A program made the position numbers and the translations under genes. Of a stretch of DNA of 64,000 nt, positions 21,376 to 32,674 are shown in pieces. The DNA is taken from positions 82,765,978 through 82,829,977 of the forward strand of contig OY294068.1 of assembly GCA_958510875.1 (NCBI GenBank). Direction: 5' to 3'. A model generated the notes under the pieces. It ran no database searches and had not been told where the DNA came from. It saw only the letters and a program-made list of their open reading frames with translations. Each line of letters opens with the position of its first letter. The first letter of the stretch is position 1. Origin of the DNA: Endomychus coccineus. Lineage: Eukaryota > Arthropoda > Insecta > Coleoptera > Endomychidae.

Positions 21376-22060
21376 TCAGTGCTTTTCTTTTGTGACAAAG
21401 ATAATTATAGTGGTTTTAAGAGACTGTACGGTAAGTTCCTCCTCTTGGCAACACTTGTGTATTATGTTTAGAGCCTTTTGTGTGAGCTCCGATACTGTTC
21501 CTGCGAATTTGCCTATTGCGATAATCGCAAGGTCGTCGGCATACCTTAAACAGTAAATGCCTTTGGATGCTATCCTTATTAATAGTTCAACCACCAGAAT
21601 AGCTCACAGAAGTACTCCTTGCGGGCACCTCCTACCAGCTCTAGCTATGACTGTGGCTTTGCCGATTGATGATATGATTAACTTTTTTTTCAGACTGGCG
21701 TTTATTCACTGGCACAGGAGGGATGGAACCCCTTGGTAATTGGCTTTGTTGATGCAGTTTTAGAGACACCCTTAATATCGACAAACGTAGCCATGACTAT
21801 CTCTTTATCCTCAATGGAGTATGTTAGTAGCCTGTTAAGATCATTTATTGTCAAATCTGTTGATTCACCTGGCTGATACGCGTATTGCCGTTCGCTGAGG
21901 GGATTTGTTGATAAAATCTCTTCTCTTATGAATCTGGATATTAGTATTTCCAGTGTTTCGAGCAGGAAGGACACTAGACTGATTGGTCGATATAACTTGA
22001 GCGTCGTGTCATTCAGTCTACCCACCTTGGGTAGACTAAACCCTTTATGTCACTCAGTAG
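21376..22060 (-). pseudogene. R1-like reverse transcriptase, middle part
   Basis: The upstream frame (22025-21702) reads GRLNDTTLKLYRPISLVSFL, then LETLEILISRFI, QYAYQPGESTD and a motif A relic FVDIKG. The downstream frame (21594-21376) reads GIYCLRYADDLAIIAIGKF, the catalytic YADD block. The stretch between these frames is shifted and contains stops. In an active element this enzyme primes reverse transcription at the nicked target; here it cannot be made. Confidence 0.82.
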
Positions 22061-23354
22061 TGTAACATGGTACTCTATCTATGAAACTCTACAAAACTGT
22101 ACTTAAGGAATTGATATTATTCCTAATCGTGAATCTATTTATTTATTAACAGTGTGTCCTTCTAATTTAGAGAACCATGACACGTTGGAAGTCGATCCCA
22201 ATCACTGATTAGCCAGAACAAACGTGAAAAATATCATTGACACTTACCCTCTTATTACACAAGACACTTAAGATTTCAACACACTGGAAGGTAAGTGGAA
22301 GGGATAAACGCTAATAATAATCAGATAAACTCGTACTCAACAACAACAATAAAATTTAATAATAAAAATAAATAAATAAATAAATATATAACAATAAAAA
22401 ATATTAAAAAAAAACAATGATTATGACAATTGATAATGAAAGAATATTATGATTAACTTTATAACTAATACGAATAAAAACTAAGATCAAAATCTAAACT
22501 CAAATAAAACAGCTTTAGATAATCTAAATTAATTAAAAGAGGAATAAAACTAAGATTATTAAATTGATACCCAACCAGGATGAACCTAGGGGATCTAAAC
22601 TAAATGAACTGATTTGAAAGTATTATTGAACTTGAACCTGAATAAAACTGAGACCAATAAACTTTGATTGATTGAAAATCATAAACAACTCTGATTTAGC
22701 CAAATACACCCTTCTTACCAAAACTACTCTGAAGAAACTAATAAGATAAATTAATTGAAATTAAGTGTCATGTAATTTCTCAAGATTCTAATTCAAACTA
22801 GAAAATATAGCTCTAGGTTTTAGGCATTATCCCTGGTATTTGTAATGCGTCCTTTTTCTCAAGAACCAATCTACAATTCAGAAAAGGATCCCTGGATTGT
22901 TTAACCAATAAGCAATAAAATTCCTCTCTTGAGGTCTCTTGTTCAGAATGTTTTCGGTGGGAATTTATTAACTTATCTGTCCTTTTCTAAATATTACTAA
23001 CTGATTTGAATGTACATAAAACATCTCCAGATGGTTATCATTAACAATATAGCCATTATTCGTTCACCGTCCTATATTGGTTATTTATCTTGACAGGTTT
23101 ATGATTTCCTTTAGAGCTATGTGAATTTACTGACCATCTTGACCATGCCAGCTTTGGTATCATATCACCCTCGTTGAAGCGAATGTGAATTTCCTTGTAT
23201 TTATCTTAGAAATTCCTTTACTTTTCTCAAGCTACATTTGTTATTGGAAACATCTGGCAACCCCTAGATGTTCTTTACTTTTAGATATTTTCATTTTCTA
23301 AGAATGATTTTATTTTTAAATATTGGAAATAACCTGTACTAAACTCTAACTACA
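22061..23354. mobile_element. Solo LTR inserted in the R1-like LINE
   Basis: The 1294-bp segment has ends TGTAACATGG...CTAACTACA and is flanked by the 4-bp duplication GTAG (22057-22060 and 23355-23358). Removing it joins the LINE text CRIFKARIAI.HVPT to the FSLPK, RLNDTT and YRPISL blocks in the right order. It has no coding content and is AT-rich with several AATAAA motifs on both strands, so its orientation is not settled. Ends, length and duplication fit a gypsy-type solo LTR. Confidence 0.72.
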
Positions 23355-23439
23355 GTAGGTACGTGTCGAATAGCTATGCGAGCCTTGAAAATTCTACATA
23401 GAAATGGAATAAGAGTTTTCTACTCTTTTTAAAGTAGGA

Positions 23440-24420
23440 TGGGGTATATCCCATCCTCTCCAGGAGGATTGTTTGGTTGAAATTTACTTATAGCCCACCT
23501 AATTCTATTTGCCCTTGTTATCTCCACAGCTATCCTCCTTTTTTAAGGTATTTTGCCGTTTTGGTTTGCCTTGCGGACTGTTAACCTCAACGGGGTAATT
23601 CATAATTGTTGCGGCCCGAAAATGTGCCTCTATGAGCATCTGTATGCTTTGCTAAAAAGTTGTTGTTCAGATACCATCGTCCTTTTTTAGGGAACCTACT
23701 TGATTTACAGTACTTTCCCTAGCCAGCACTTTGTGGGTTCTAGAACATGTGGGGGTATCCACCACCTCTTCACAGAACTTCTTCCACGATTGTTTTCTTA
23801 CTTTCCTGATCTCTTTGTTGTACTGCGTTTGTGTCGCTTTATATTCAGCCCAGTCTTGGTTGTTTTTGGCTTCATTAAATAGCCTGCGCACTTCTCTTCC
23901 AAGGGTTTCCAAGTGCTTATTCCACCAGACTGTTTTATTCTTCTGATATTTTGTTTTCTTTTGGGGCAGCTTTCCTCGTAGGCTGCAATTATCGCCTTGC
24001 TCAATTGGTCTATTTACTGCCCTCTCAAAGCTTTCAGCGTTTTCTATTTCAATCATTCCCCTTTAGAGAGCCTCGCTGAGTGACCATATGTATTTCTTCT
24101 TGTTTGTCTCCCTGGGGTTTCGGTAAGTGATCGAAGTTTGGGGAGGAGTGACCAGATCGAATCTGGTCTATCTAAGGTAGTAGCATGATAGCTCCTCGGA
24201 CAGTTGCCAATTTGCTATATTATCATCTGCTTTTTCTCACGAAAGTGTTATATTCAATACCTTTCCTTGTTGTAGTGACGAATTTTGGTTTATTACCTAC
24301 CTTAGCTATAAGTAGCCTTTCCACTAGTAAGATATCTAGTAATGACTAACCTGTTGTATTGATGTCCGTGCTTCTCCATAATATATGGTGTTCATTCGCA
24401 TCGCATCCTATAATTGGTTG
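23440..24420 (-). pseudogene. R1-like LINE endonuclease end, linker and RT start
   Basis: At 24415-24345 the minus strand reads IIGCDANEHHILWRSTDINT, the endonuclease block with the conserved GCDAN.HH motif. At 24056-23667 the frame contains WWNKHLETLGREVRRLFNEA and IRKVRKQSWKKFCEE, the basic linker typical of R1-clade ORF2. At 23530-23440 comes WAISKFQPN, then PPGEDGIYPILL, the start of the RT domain. Two stops follow before the solo LTR. The frames are separate, so the copy is dead. Confidence 0.82.
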
Positions 24421-25090
24421 CAGGCTTTCCTATTAGCTGGGGTGGACAAACCTACACGCCTGGGAAGGATACAAAGCTAATTATCCAGCTTCTGGTTCCT
24501 TCCTCTGTTGGCTTGGTCAGGATAGCTGTAACAATATCAGCGGTGCAGAGCACCAGTATTAGTACACAATTTACCCTGTTGCTATGTATGTATAAGCCCG
24601 AAGTTTCTTTACGTCTTCTTTGTAAAGTACTTCACCTTGGTCAATTTTCAGATCCGCAACCCTGCTTCCGTGTTACCAGGGTATTTGTCGGACCTCCTAC
24701 ATAGCACAGCGCTTGCCACCTTAAAATGATGGAGGTTTTCCAGCAAAACCTTGACCCTTGTACTCAGTCATGTGAAATGAGTTGTTTTTCTGTCTACTGC
24801 GAGGCTTCCTCTAACTCCATGGACGTACCGCACCCAAGTGCTTTGTGACTCTTGAGAGAGCTCACACCTTGGGGGTGTTCCATCTCCACCTCCTGGACCT
24901 TTTCCGTCATCGGAGTGGAGGCTGCACCCTCACTCGTGGTGTTACTGTACTAATATGCTACTGAATTGAGCAAGCAAATGCTTAAACGTCCATTGTCAGC
25001 ATTAGTTCCCCGAGTCTAACAAGATCTCATTTGTATATTGTTGTCGATAATCTCATGACTACGGGTGGGACGAAACATAATGCTGGAGGT

Positions 25091-25929
25091 TCCTCCAAGC
25101 AATGTTGATTTGGAAGTATTTTCAGTCTTTTCAATTCATATGTCTCGTACAACTAGGGCAATTTGAAGGTCAAATAGAGACAACTTCTTCCTTCCAAAAC
25201 ATTTTCAATGAAGTATCAAAGATCTATTTTTCCATTAGATTACATTCCTGGTACCTAATATATTTTGTTTATCTAATAGCTGGGTCTAACCAATAAGCAG
25301 TTAGGATACCAATTTTAATTCTGGTAAGCTATGATGATCTTCATTCACAATAACGAATCCCTTTTTCCCAAACAGAGATCCTGACATGCATCTATTTATC
25401 CAATTAAGAACCGGAAAAGTAGAATAAGGAATTTTCAATAGAGATAAATATATAATATTCACTCAGTTCTGGATATACAACAAGATACAGATCTTGACAA
25501 ATGACCCATTGAACAAAAAATTCCCATAAGACACCAAAACAGTTATCTGTAGGTTCTGGGATCTTGATCTTATTTAAATTTTGCAAACCAAACAATAAAA
25601 ACGATGATCCGTTGATGAGTACTACTTAGATAAATAGATATTTTAAAATTTGTTCCATAATGTACGATAATGCGTAGAACGTTTTAAATTTACAATTAAT
25701 AAGGTTTGAAAATAAATGGAGTGATACTCCAATAATGCTAACTCCTTAAATTTAAAATTAGTTTATAAAATACAAATATGATGAATACCTAACTCATTAA
25801 AATCGACAAAAAATTTTCATGAAAAAGATAAAAATCACAGTTAAAGATATTTTTAGAGTAGAATTTTATATAAATTATTAAAATATGTTGACTTAACAAA
25901 ATTCCTCGGTAGTGATGCAAGCTTCTTAT
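25091..25929. other. No gene recognised
   Basis: AT-rich, with short ORFs up to 64 codons and no motif. It lies between two minus-strand LINE fragments. Confidence 0.4.
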
Positions 25930-26690
25930 CATTTTTGTATGCATTTTAAACACTCTGTCAGAGTCTGGTGAGCTACCCCAGAAAATGATGCCATACCTTA
26001 GCCTGTATGCTATATTTTGTGTATGTTATTAGAGAACTTCCTCTTTGTGGCTGTGGTAATTACTCTCAATGCATAGCTGTATTTATTTATTGTAGTGACT
26101 AAATGTTAATTATACTTTCGCCAGTCTAACCTGTCATTTATGATTAATCCTATGAAATTTACCTGAATTTCTGATTTAATTTCTTTATTGTTGTATAAAA
26201 TTTTATTCATGAATGAATATTTAATAACATTTATTTATTTAACATTCATCTGTAAGCTGTTATTTGGAAATCACTGTTCCAGTTCTCCAATATTAGTAAT
26301 TGTATTTATTTCTAGGATTTCATGATTTGCACCGACATGACCTCTAATGTGTCACCTGTGGATTGAACTAATTCATTGTTTACAGCACCAAGAAGATCAT
26401 TAGTGTAGAGTTCCTATTATAGCAGTCTCAAAAAGGAGCCCTGCGGTACCCCGCTCATTAAAGGCAGGATTTCAGATTTCAATTCTCTGCGAAGGTCATC
26501 AACCTCAGCAACATATTGCTTCATCCCTAGGTTAAATTACATTAAATTCAAACATAATCCTATCATCTCCAGCATTTATATATTTTTTATTGAAATGTCA
26601 TGGTCTAGATTATCAAAGGTTTCTTGTAGATCAACATTTAAGGAATTTATGACATCATTCAGTTGCATGTACATACTCTTTCAGTATTTT
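25930..26690 (-). pseudogene. Jockey-like reverse transcriptase fragment, heavily decayed
   Basis: On the minus strand, motif A appears as DLQETFDNLDHDI (near 26600-26640), motif B as GVPQGSFLR (near 26430-26455), and a later block as NFIGLIINDRLDWRKYN (near 26100-26160). The C-terminal text YGIIFWG follows near 25990. Many stops and shifts separate them. The FADD block is not convincingly readable. This is an old LINE relic of the same general type as the copy at 1-1297. Confidence 0.7.
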
Positions 26691-27439
26691 TATTTTTACA
26701 TTTTTTATGTGCATCTGTTGGCTTGAGAAACATAGTGAAATATATATATTTTTTGATATGCCTCTATTCATCACAATTTAAAGTACTGTTCAAGGTCTTA
26801 CCTCCTACAATGACATAATAAGAATTTACATACTTCAAAGTATCTATGTTATCTATGTTATTTCTGCCAAATTTGATAAAATTGAATTTTGTTTTCCATT
26901 TTGGTTGCTGTTTGTATATTCTTTTACTATATCTTAAGTAGGTGTGTTACTTTATTTCATACATAACTCTTTTGATTTTACAGTTTTGTTTTGAGCCGTC
27001 TGTCATCCATGTTGTAACGAAGCTTAAATTTTGAAAGATTTTGAAATACGGATATTACATGTAATCTCAGTTTGAACAGTTCAGTATTTCAATAGATATG
27101 CGTGAGCTCGAATGTATATTCCATGATTGTCACTTTTCTAAATTTCCGCAATTTCGAATAAGTGTAATTATTCAAATAGATGAATCTAATTCATGCCTGT
27201 TCAAAAATTGCATTCATTCCGAAAAAATAAGTTGCAAAAACAGTGGTCTGGCAAGTTAAGGCACCAAACTTTGAACAGCATTATGTATAAAAAAGGCGAA
27301 CAACCAAAAAACTCCGATAACACTTGTTTAATGTGCCGGGACGAACTACTGGAGCATCATGCATGCGAATTTTAGATCTAAAAAATAGCGTCACTTTCAA
27401 GCATTGTTCGGGACATAAGTTAAAAATCCTCGGCACAAA

Positions 27440-28540
27440 ATAAGGAATTGGTGGAGCAGACTTGACCAGAACCTCGAAAAACGTATAAAAGCCGTGACCG
27501 ATGACAGATCGCTCTCTTGTGGTTTTGATTTCCAATCAGTACAGTTGCTCTTTTGTGCTCTCTTTTTGGTTATTTTGATTGTCAATCAGTACAGTATCTC
27601 TTTTGTGATTTCGATTATAAATCAGTACCGTTGAAGTGTGATCATATTAGAATCAAAGTGAATTGATTATCCGAGTTTAAGTCAGAATTAAACTGAATTA
27701 ACAATAAGTGTTCCGTTTAGTGAATTGTTTCGTAAGGTAAATGATAGCTAATAGTTTATATTTTTGGGCATTACGATATATTGATTTCCGTAGTTTATGA
27801 TTATTATTGTGATGGGTAAACGTTTGTACGATATCTGAGTTCCGTAGTATTCAGTAATTTGAATTGTTATATTTGAGTTTATCCCGTCATAGGTCGGACC
27901 GCGCATGATTTGTATTCGCACGTGAATTGAAATTTTCAAGTAATTGTATGGTGTGTACATAGTGTGTATGTTTGAACGATAGGGGCGTCTTTTGGTATAT
28001 TTGTGCACGCTGTGATCTACCGAAAGTATAAGTATATCCTAGACGACCAACCGCCAACGACTTGTGCACGCTGTGATCTACTGGAAGTAGAAGTTGGGGT
28101 GGTTGTGTGATTGAGAATCGTAATTTCCCCATATCGCAAAATAGATATGTTATAACCATTTGAGCTTCATTACATTTTCCGCCTGGGTGAAATTTTGTGA
28201 AATAATACCGTTCAATTGCATTTATATTGAATATTCTAAAAGTGTACTTGTTATATTTATTATATATTTTAATATTTGGAATTCCCCGTTTTATTAAATA
28301 ATTTCTGCTCCATCTTCAAATGAGCTAAGTTTTAACCAGGTATCAATTGTTATTAAAGCCTACAATTTTGATACTCTTTTCTGCCCAATGGACTCTGGTT
28401 ATACTTCACTGTAGCTACCCTAGGGACAAGGCTATCTATAGATAGCATAGTGACAAGCCTTGTGGAGAGGACCCTAGCAGAAGTCCTCAAAAGGAGTAAA
28501 CCTTTGGAAAAATCTGGCGCCCGAGGATTAGGAGCTTACC
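27440..28540 (+). mobile_element. LTR-like region with TATA box, triple repeat and primer-site-like sequence
   Basis: TATAAAA at 27484-27490 is followed by three imperfect copies of TTTTGATTGTCAATCAGTAC-like sequence (27523-27545, 27570-27595, 27608-27630). A 61-bp period duplication starting TTGTGCACGCTGTGATCTAC lies at 28001 and 28062. A late TGGCGCCCGAGGAT (28514) resembles the start of a tRNA-Lys primer-binding site. This order (promoter, repeats, primer site) fits an LTR and leader. LTR ends and a second LTR were not found, so the call is tentative. Confidence 0.4.
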
Positions 28541-30940
28541 GCAGTAAGCAAAATACCGAAAAGTCGCAAGGTCACGTCAAAATTTTTTATTTTCCTTATT
28601 GTATTTGTTGATTTCTTTATATCTGAAAACAAAATTCATATTTTCAATAAATGTCACTCACCCTTTCTGTTGGTCAACATGAGCTTATTGAAAATTTGAG
28701 TTTTATTTCAACTCTATTTTCCTACATTTTCATTTTTGAAATTGCATCTTAGTGTGCCGCACCCTCAGGATCAAATTGGGAATTGTTCCTTTAATATTAT
28801 CGAAATTCTAAAACATAAGTAATTTTCTACTTTTTTTATAGTATTCACCTATTCTATGAACTATGAAACACTCCTTTTGTAAGTTTGTCTTCGAGGTAAT
28901 GTATTCTTTCTTTCACGTGATCCATGACTCTTGAAATGAACATCCAAATTTATTTCAGTTTTCTTTGAGTAAAACCAGTTTCTCTATTAATTTCATTTAT
29001 TTCAGCTTCTCCCATTGCTTTCATCGTATTTCTTCTTCTTTTCCTGGGTATCACAATTTTAAAAGCTGCTTCTTCTTATGTAACAATTTGTTGATTTGCA
29101 TTAATTTTTGTTTAATTTGTTGAAGCGAAATTGAATTTATTCCTTAATAAGTATCTGTGTACAGCTTATTTGAGTTAGAGCCTTCATCATCTTTAGGCTC
29201 TTCATTCATAGTTTGTGAACTATTTTTCTTTGAAGTGATGTTTCCATCTTTGTTGGTATGTATGTCCTCGTTGGCAAGATGTACTAAAATTACTATATTT
29301 TCCATTAACTCCATTTGCTTATTTGCCAGGGTGTTTTTAGTTATTTTGCCACTTGCAGTGGCTCTGAGTCAGTTTCAGTTTTTCTAATTAAATGAGCGAA
29401 GCTTATACAGTTTGTTGTACCAGTTTGATTCAATTTCTAATAGTTGTCATTTATTCAGCAAGTCTCTGTCCTTGGAAGCAGACTTTTCCGATGTCGTCTT
29501 CCAGTGATGATATTGTGCTTATAGCTGATTCAAGTTTTCCCCCAATTTAGATATTCATTTCCTGTTCAAGTTATTTAATTAGATTATTTTTCATTTGAAT
29601 TTTTCAATTAATAATGTTTCATTCCCAAAAACACCGTTTTGAAATATTAATCTTGTTAGTGTGTTCTTTCCTTGAGCTTTTGCTCTTAGTTTTTTGTGAA
29701 ATTTATTATTTTCATCTCCCAATGAGCATAGTTGGTCTGTATTAATTTTTTCACAATATTCACGGGAATACTTCAAGAGACTACTGTTTTTTGTTGAAGA
29801 AATCTGAGATCAGTCGCAGGTGGTTTTATTTTTGCACATAGCTATCATATTGTATTGGAATATCTGCAAATAGAAATTTTTGAATTTCTGGAGAAATATC
29901 GTTTTCACATTTTAAGCAAATAGCTATGATGATTGTTTCTAGGCCGGTCCTGTTCGTGATATCAACATCTCAATGAATACTGCAAAGAAAACTAAACAGA
30001 TGTTTAATTGATATCACTTTAACCGACTTATGAAATTTGGATCATTACTCATTCACAATATTCTGAGTGAACTCAGAGCATGTATGATCAGAAAGGAGAT
30101 CAGAAGCACATGGTTTTGTAAAATTTTGAAGGCAGTTATGATTCTGATTTAGGACAAGTGGAATGGAGTAATGAGGGTATAACTTCAAGTCCTAAATTAG
30201 GTAAATTCCGAACCTTACTCTAATTTTTGTTATTATATATATCATCGATGTGAATGAATGTTATGGAATGACGTTTCAACATCAATGTATAAGGAAGGAG
30301 AAGTATTTATAGATCAGGATAGAGTTATCATGAGCAGTTAGAATTAGAATCAGAATCAGAATTAATTATTAGAAGTTGAGTTATCATAAATCATGAACCA
30401 GTGATGAATTAGTTCTTAGTTATGAACCATTAACTATATCTGTAAGTGTTTCAATAAACCGATAAAACCTACAATGGTATAACTTACATCTCACCAATAC
30501 ACCAATGTATTAGCGAGCTATAGGAAGTTGACTTATTACGTTCAAGTATAGGAATTAGCAATTATGCATATTAATTTGAAGACAACAACATGCTTACGTA
30601 CAAACAAAGCATTTAATAGTAATCTAGAAACTATGGGATTGGAACACCCCGATATCACCAGACTATTACAATGCTGTACTGGACGTATCCAATCTAAAAA
30701 TCATGTCAAAAGGACGTTCGACGAAAATATAGAGTTAACCGTGGTTAAGAGTGTTAATAATGGAGAAAATTGTGGAAAAATGAATAAGTGATGATATATA
30801 TAAGGGAATAATTTCGATCCGCACACGACTTAGGTTTACACTGTGGAGGATATAGAAGAAGTCAATAAATTATGCATTAGCAAGTACCGACCTGCGTCGA
30901 CATCTAGATGATGGCGTTAGCGACGTGTATTATGGTAGCA
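28541..30940. other. No gene recognised; possible LINE ORF1-like relic at 29150-29790
   Basis: On the minus strand, 29776-29591 and 29387-29157 contain Lys/Asn-rich, partly helical text (MKYSREYCEKINTDQLCSLG and an NKQMELMENIVIL block). It could be an eroded ORF1 or gag-like product, but no zinc knuckle or RNA-binding motif is visible. The rest is AT-rich without motifs. Confidence 0.3.
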
Positions 30941-30942
30941 TA

Positions 30943-31826
30943 AACGAGGGCAAGGTGAAAAGTCCCTGGAAAATAAAACAGATAGCGCCACAATCGTAAA
31001 TCCCATGCGACATTTGTGATGTACCATCTTCAACTGGAACGCATTAAAATTTTCATGGAACATTTTGCATACATTTTTGAATATGATTTAGAGTGCACGA
31101 GATTGCTGAGTATGGGCATCTAATCGAACGTGCTGTTGACAATAAGCGCGACCGTGTGATAACTTCAAAGGAGTGTTTGGCGATGTTCAAGCGCGATAAG
31201 AAAGACTTTGTGTGCAGTTTCGTAACCGTGGCTCAAACATGAATCCATCACAACACACCAGAGACCGAAGAACAGTCGAAACAGTAGATTTGTCCTGGCG
31301 AATCGAAGCCGAAAAAGGTCAAAGTGGGTTTATCGGACCACAAATTCATGCCGACAACTTTTTGGGATGCACAAGGTATCGTTCATATCGATTATCTTGA
31401 AAGGGGCATAACGATCACCGGCTGTTGGATCGATTCGACGCCTATTTGAAGCTAAGTGGCCGCATTTGACAAATAAAAAAGTGCTCCTCCACCAGTACAA
31501 TGCACCGGCAAAATTGCAAGAATTGCGCTACGAATTGGTTCGTCATCCACCATATTCTCCAGATTTGGCCACCTGCGATTTTTATGTACTTCCAAACTTG
31601 GAGAAATGACTCGGCGGAAAGAGATTTGGCTCCAACGATGAGGTCACCGCTGACTATTTTGAAGGATTGCCGAAATCGTATTATTTGGAAGGGATCAAAA
31701 AATAAGAAAAAATTTGGACGAAGTGTATCGGGTTACAAGGAGATTATGTTCAGGAATAAAATAAGTTTTCACCAACTTAATCATTTCATGTTTAATTTTT
31801 CAGAGACTTTGCACGTTGCCTTCGGA
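30943..31826 (+). mobile_element. mariner element, deleted and decayed
   Basis: The left end (GGGCAAGGTGAAAAGTCCCT from 30948) mirrors the right end (reverse of GACTTTGCACGTTGCCTTCG), with about 22 of 28 positions matching. TA flanks both ends (30941-30942 and 31827-31828). At 884 bp it is shorter than the usual 1.3 kb, because the N-terminal half of the transposase gene is largely missing or scrambled. Confidence 0.75.
31080..31755 (+). pseudogene. mariner transposase fragment
   Basis: The readable blocks, in several frames, are KVGLSDHKFMPTTFWDAQGI (linker before the first Asp, now DAQGIVHIDYL), WPHLTNKKVLLHQYNAPA, LRYELVRHPPYSPDLATCDF, then LGGKRFGSND and YFEGLPKSYYLEGIKK, ending near GDYVQE. 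The D34D signature is damaged: the second Asp (normally HHDNAPAH) is Tyr here, while the third (SPDLAPSD position) remains. Stops occur throughout. The family would bind its TIRs and cut at TA; this copy is inactive. Confidence 0.82.
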
Positions 31827-31828
31827 TA

Positions 31829-32589
31829 AATGGGAAACTAAAAAATTCAGCCAGATCGATGGGATAGTTCAGCAAATAATACATATCAAATGATATATAA
31901 TTATTGTAGAATCAGAGTATTCACAACATAGGGGTTACGCCAAATATGCCAATGATGCGCTACGGAAGAAGAGAAACCGATATGAATATAGAAGAAGAAA
32001 TAAAGTGGGAAATATAGATTGGATAACGGAACACACAACAATTAGATTTTCAGTGATAGTAAAAGTAAAAGTAAAAATGACATTACTTATAAAGACATGA
32101 AAGATACAAAAAGTAGAATGAAAATAAAATATTCAAAAATTTACCGAGCATATCGAATTATTTCCAAAGAAGTAAAGAATACGCAAGTCCCAAAATTATA
32201 TAAATAATAAGTTTCAAACCATATATCATGATCATGATCCATCGTTAGGACAAATCAAATAACATTTCCTTAACACCAATTACATATCAAGGAAATGTCT
32301 TACTTTGAAATAAAAAGCACCAGGATGTAAAAAACATTTTCATTGATTCATAAAAATGATAATACGAATTAATTCCTGTAGATATTTTTACTTACGTAAA
32401 TTCAATTAACAAAAATAATGATACTCAGTTTAATTAGTTTTTTCTTATTTTATTTTATATGCATTCTATCATGTTGATATAAAGCACAAATTTCACTTCG
32501 TATATGATATTAGGTATATAGGAAATATTCTGAACGAAATAAAATAACTATTAAAAATTTGATTTTCACTACTTTAATGGGCATTAAAT
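31829..32589. other. No gene recognised
   Basis: AT-rich intergenic sequence between the mariner relic and the 32.6-kb hairpin. Confidence 0.4.
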
Positions 32590-32674
32590 GTGACTAGTAA
32601 CGCTAACACAGTAGCTTCTTCAAATAGATATTAGAAAATACTGAAGAAGCTACGATGTTAGCATGACTAGTCAC
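32590..32674. other. 85-bp hairpin, microRNA-precursor-like
   Basis: The left arm is 32590-32622 (GTGACTAGTAACGCTAACAC...) and the right arm 32642-32674, with a 19-nt loop. The arms pair over 33 positions with 4 mismatches grouped at two sites, and weaker A-T pairing continues outward some 8 bp. Size, loop and mismatch pattern fit an animal pre-miRNA. A short foldback MITE is equally possible, since no other copy is present in this window to decide. Confidence 0.45.

Larger units (their letters stand above)
20643..25090 (-). mobile_element. R1-like LINE, minus strand, split by a solo LTR
   Basis: Read on the minus strand, the parts come in the order of an R1/I-type ORF2: endonuclease block (24345-24415), linker (23667-24056), RT N-terminal block (23440-23530), RT blocks (21702-22025), YADD (21376-21594), then C-terminal sequence to about 20643. 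An LTR (22061-23354) interrupts it. The 5' limit near 25090 is estimated from the change in base composition. It is the same family as the copies at 36935, 38640 and 42554. Confidence 0.8.
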
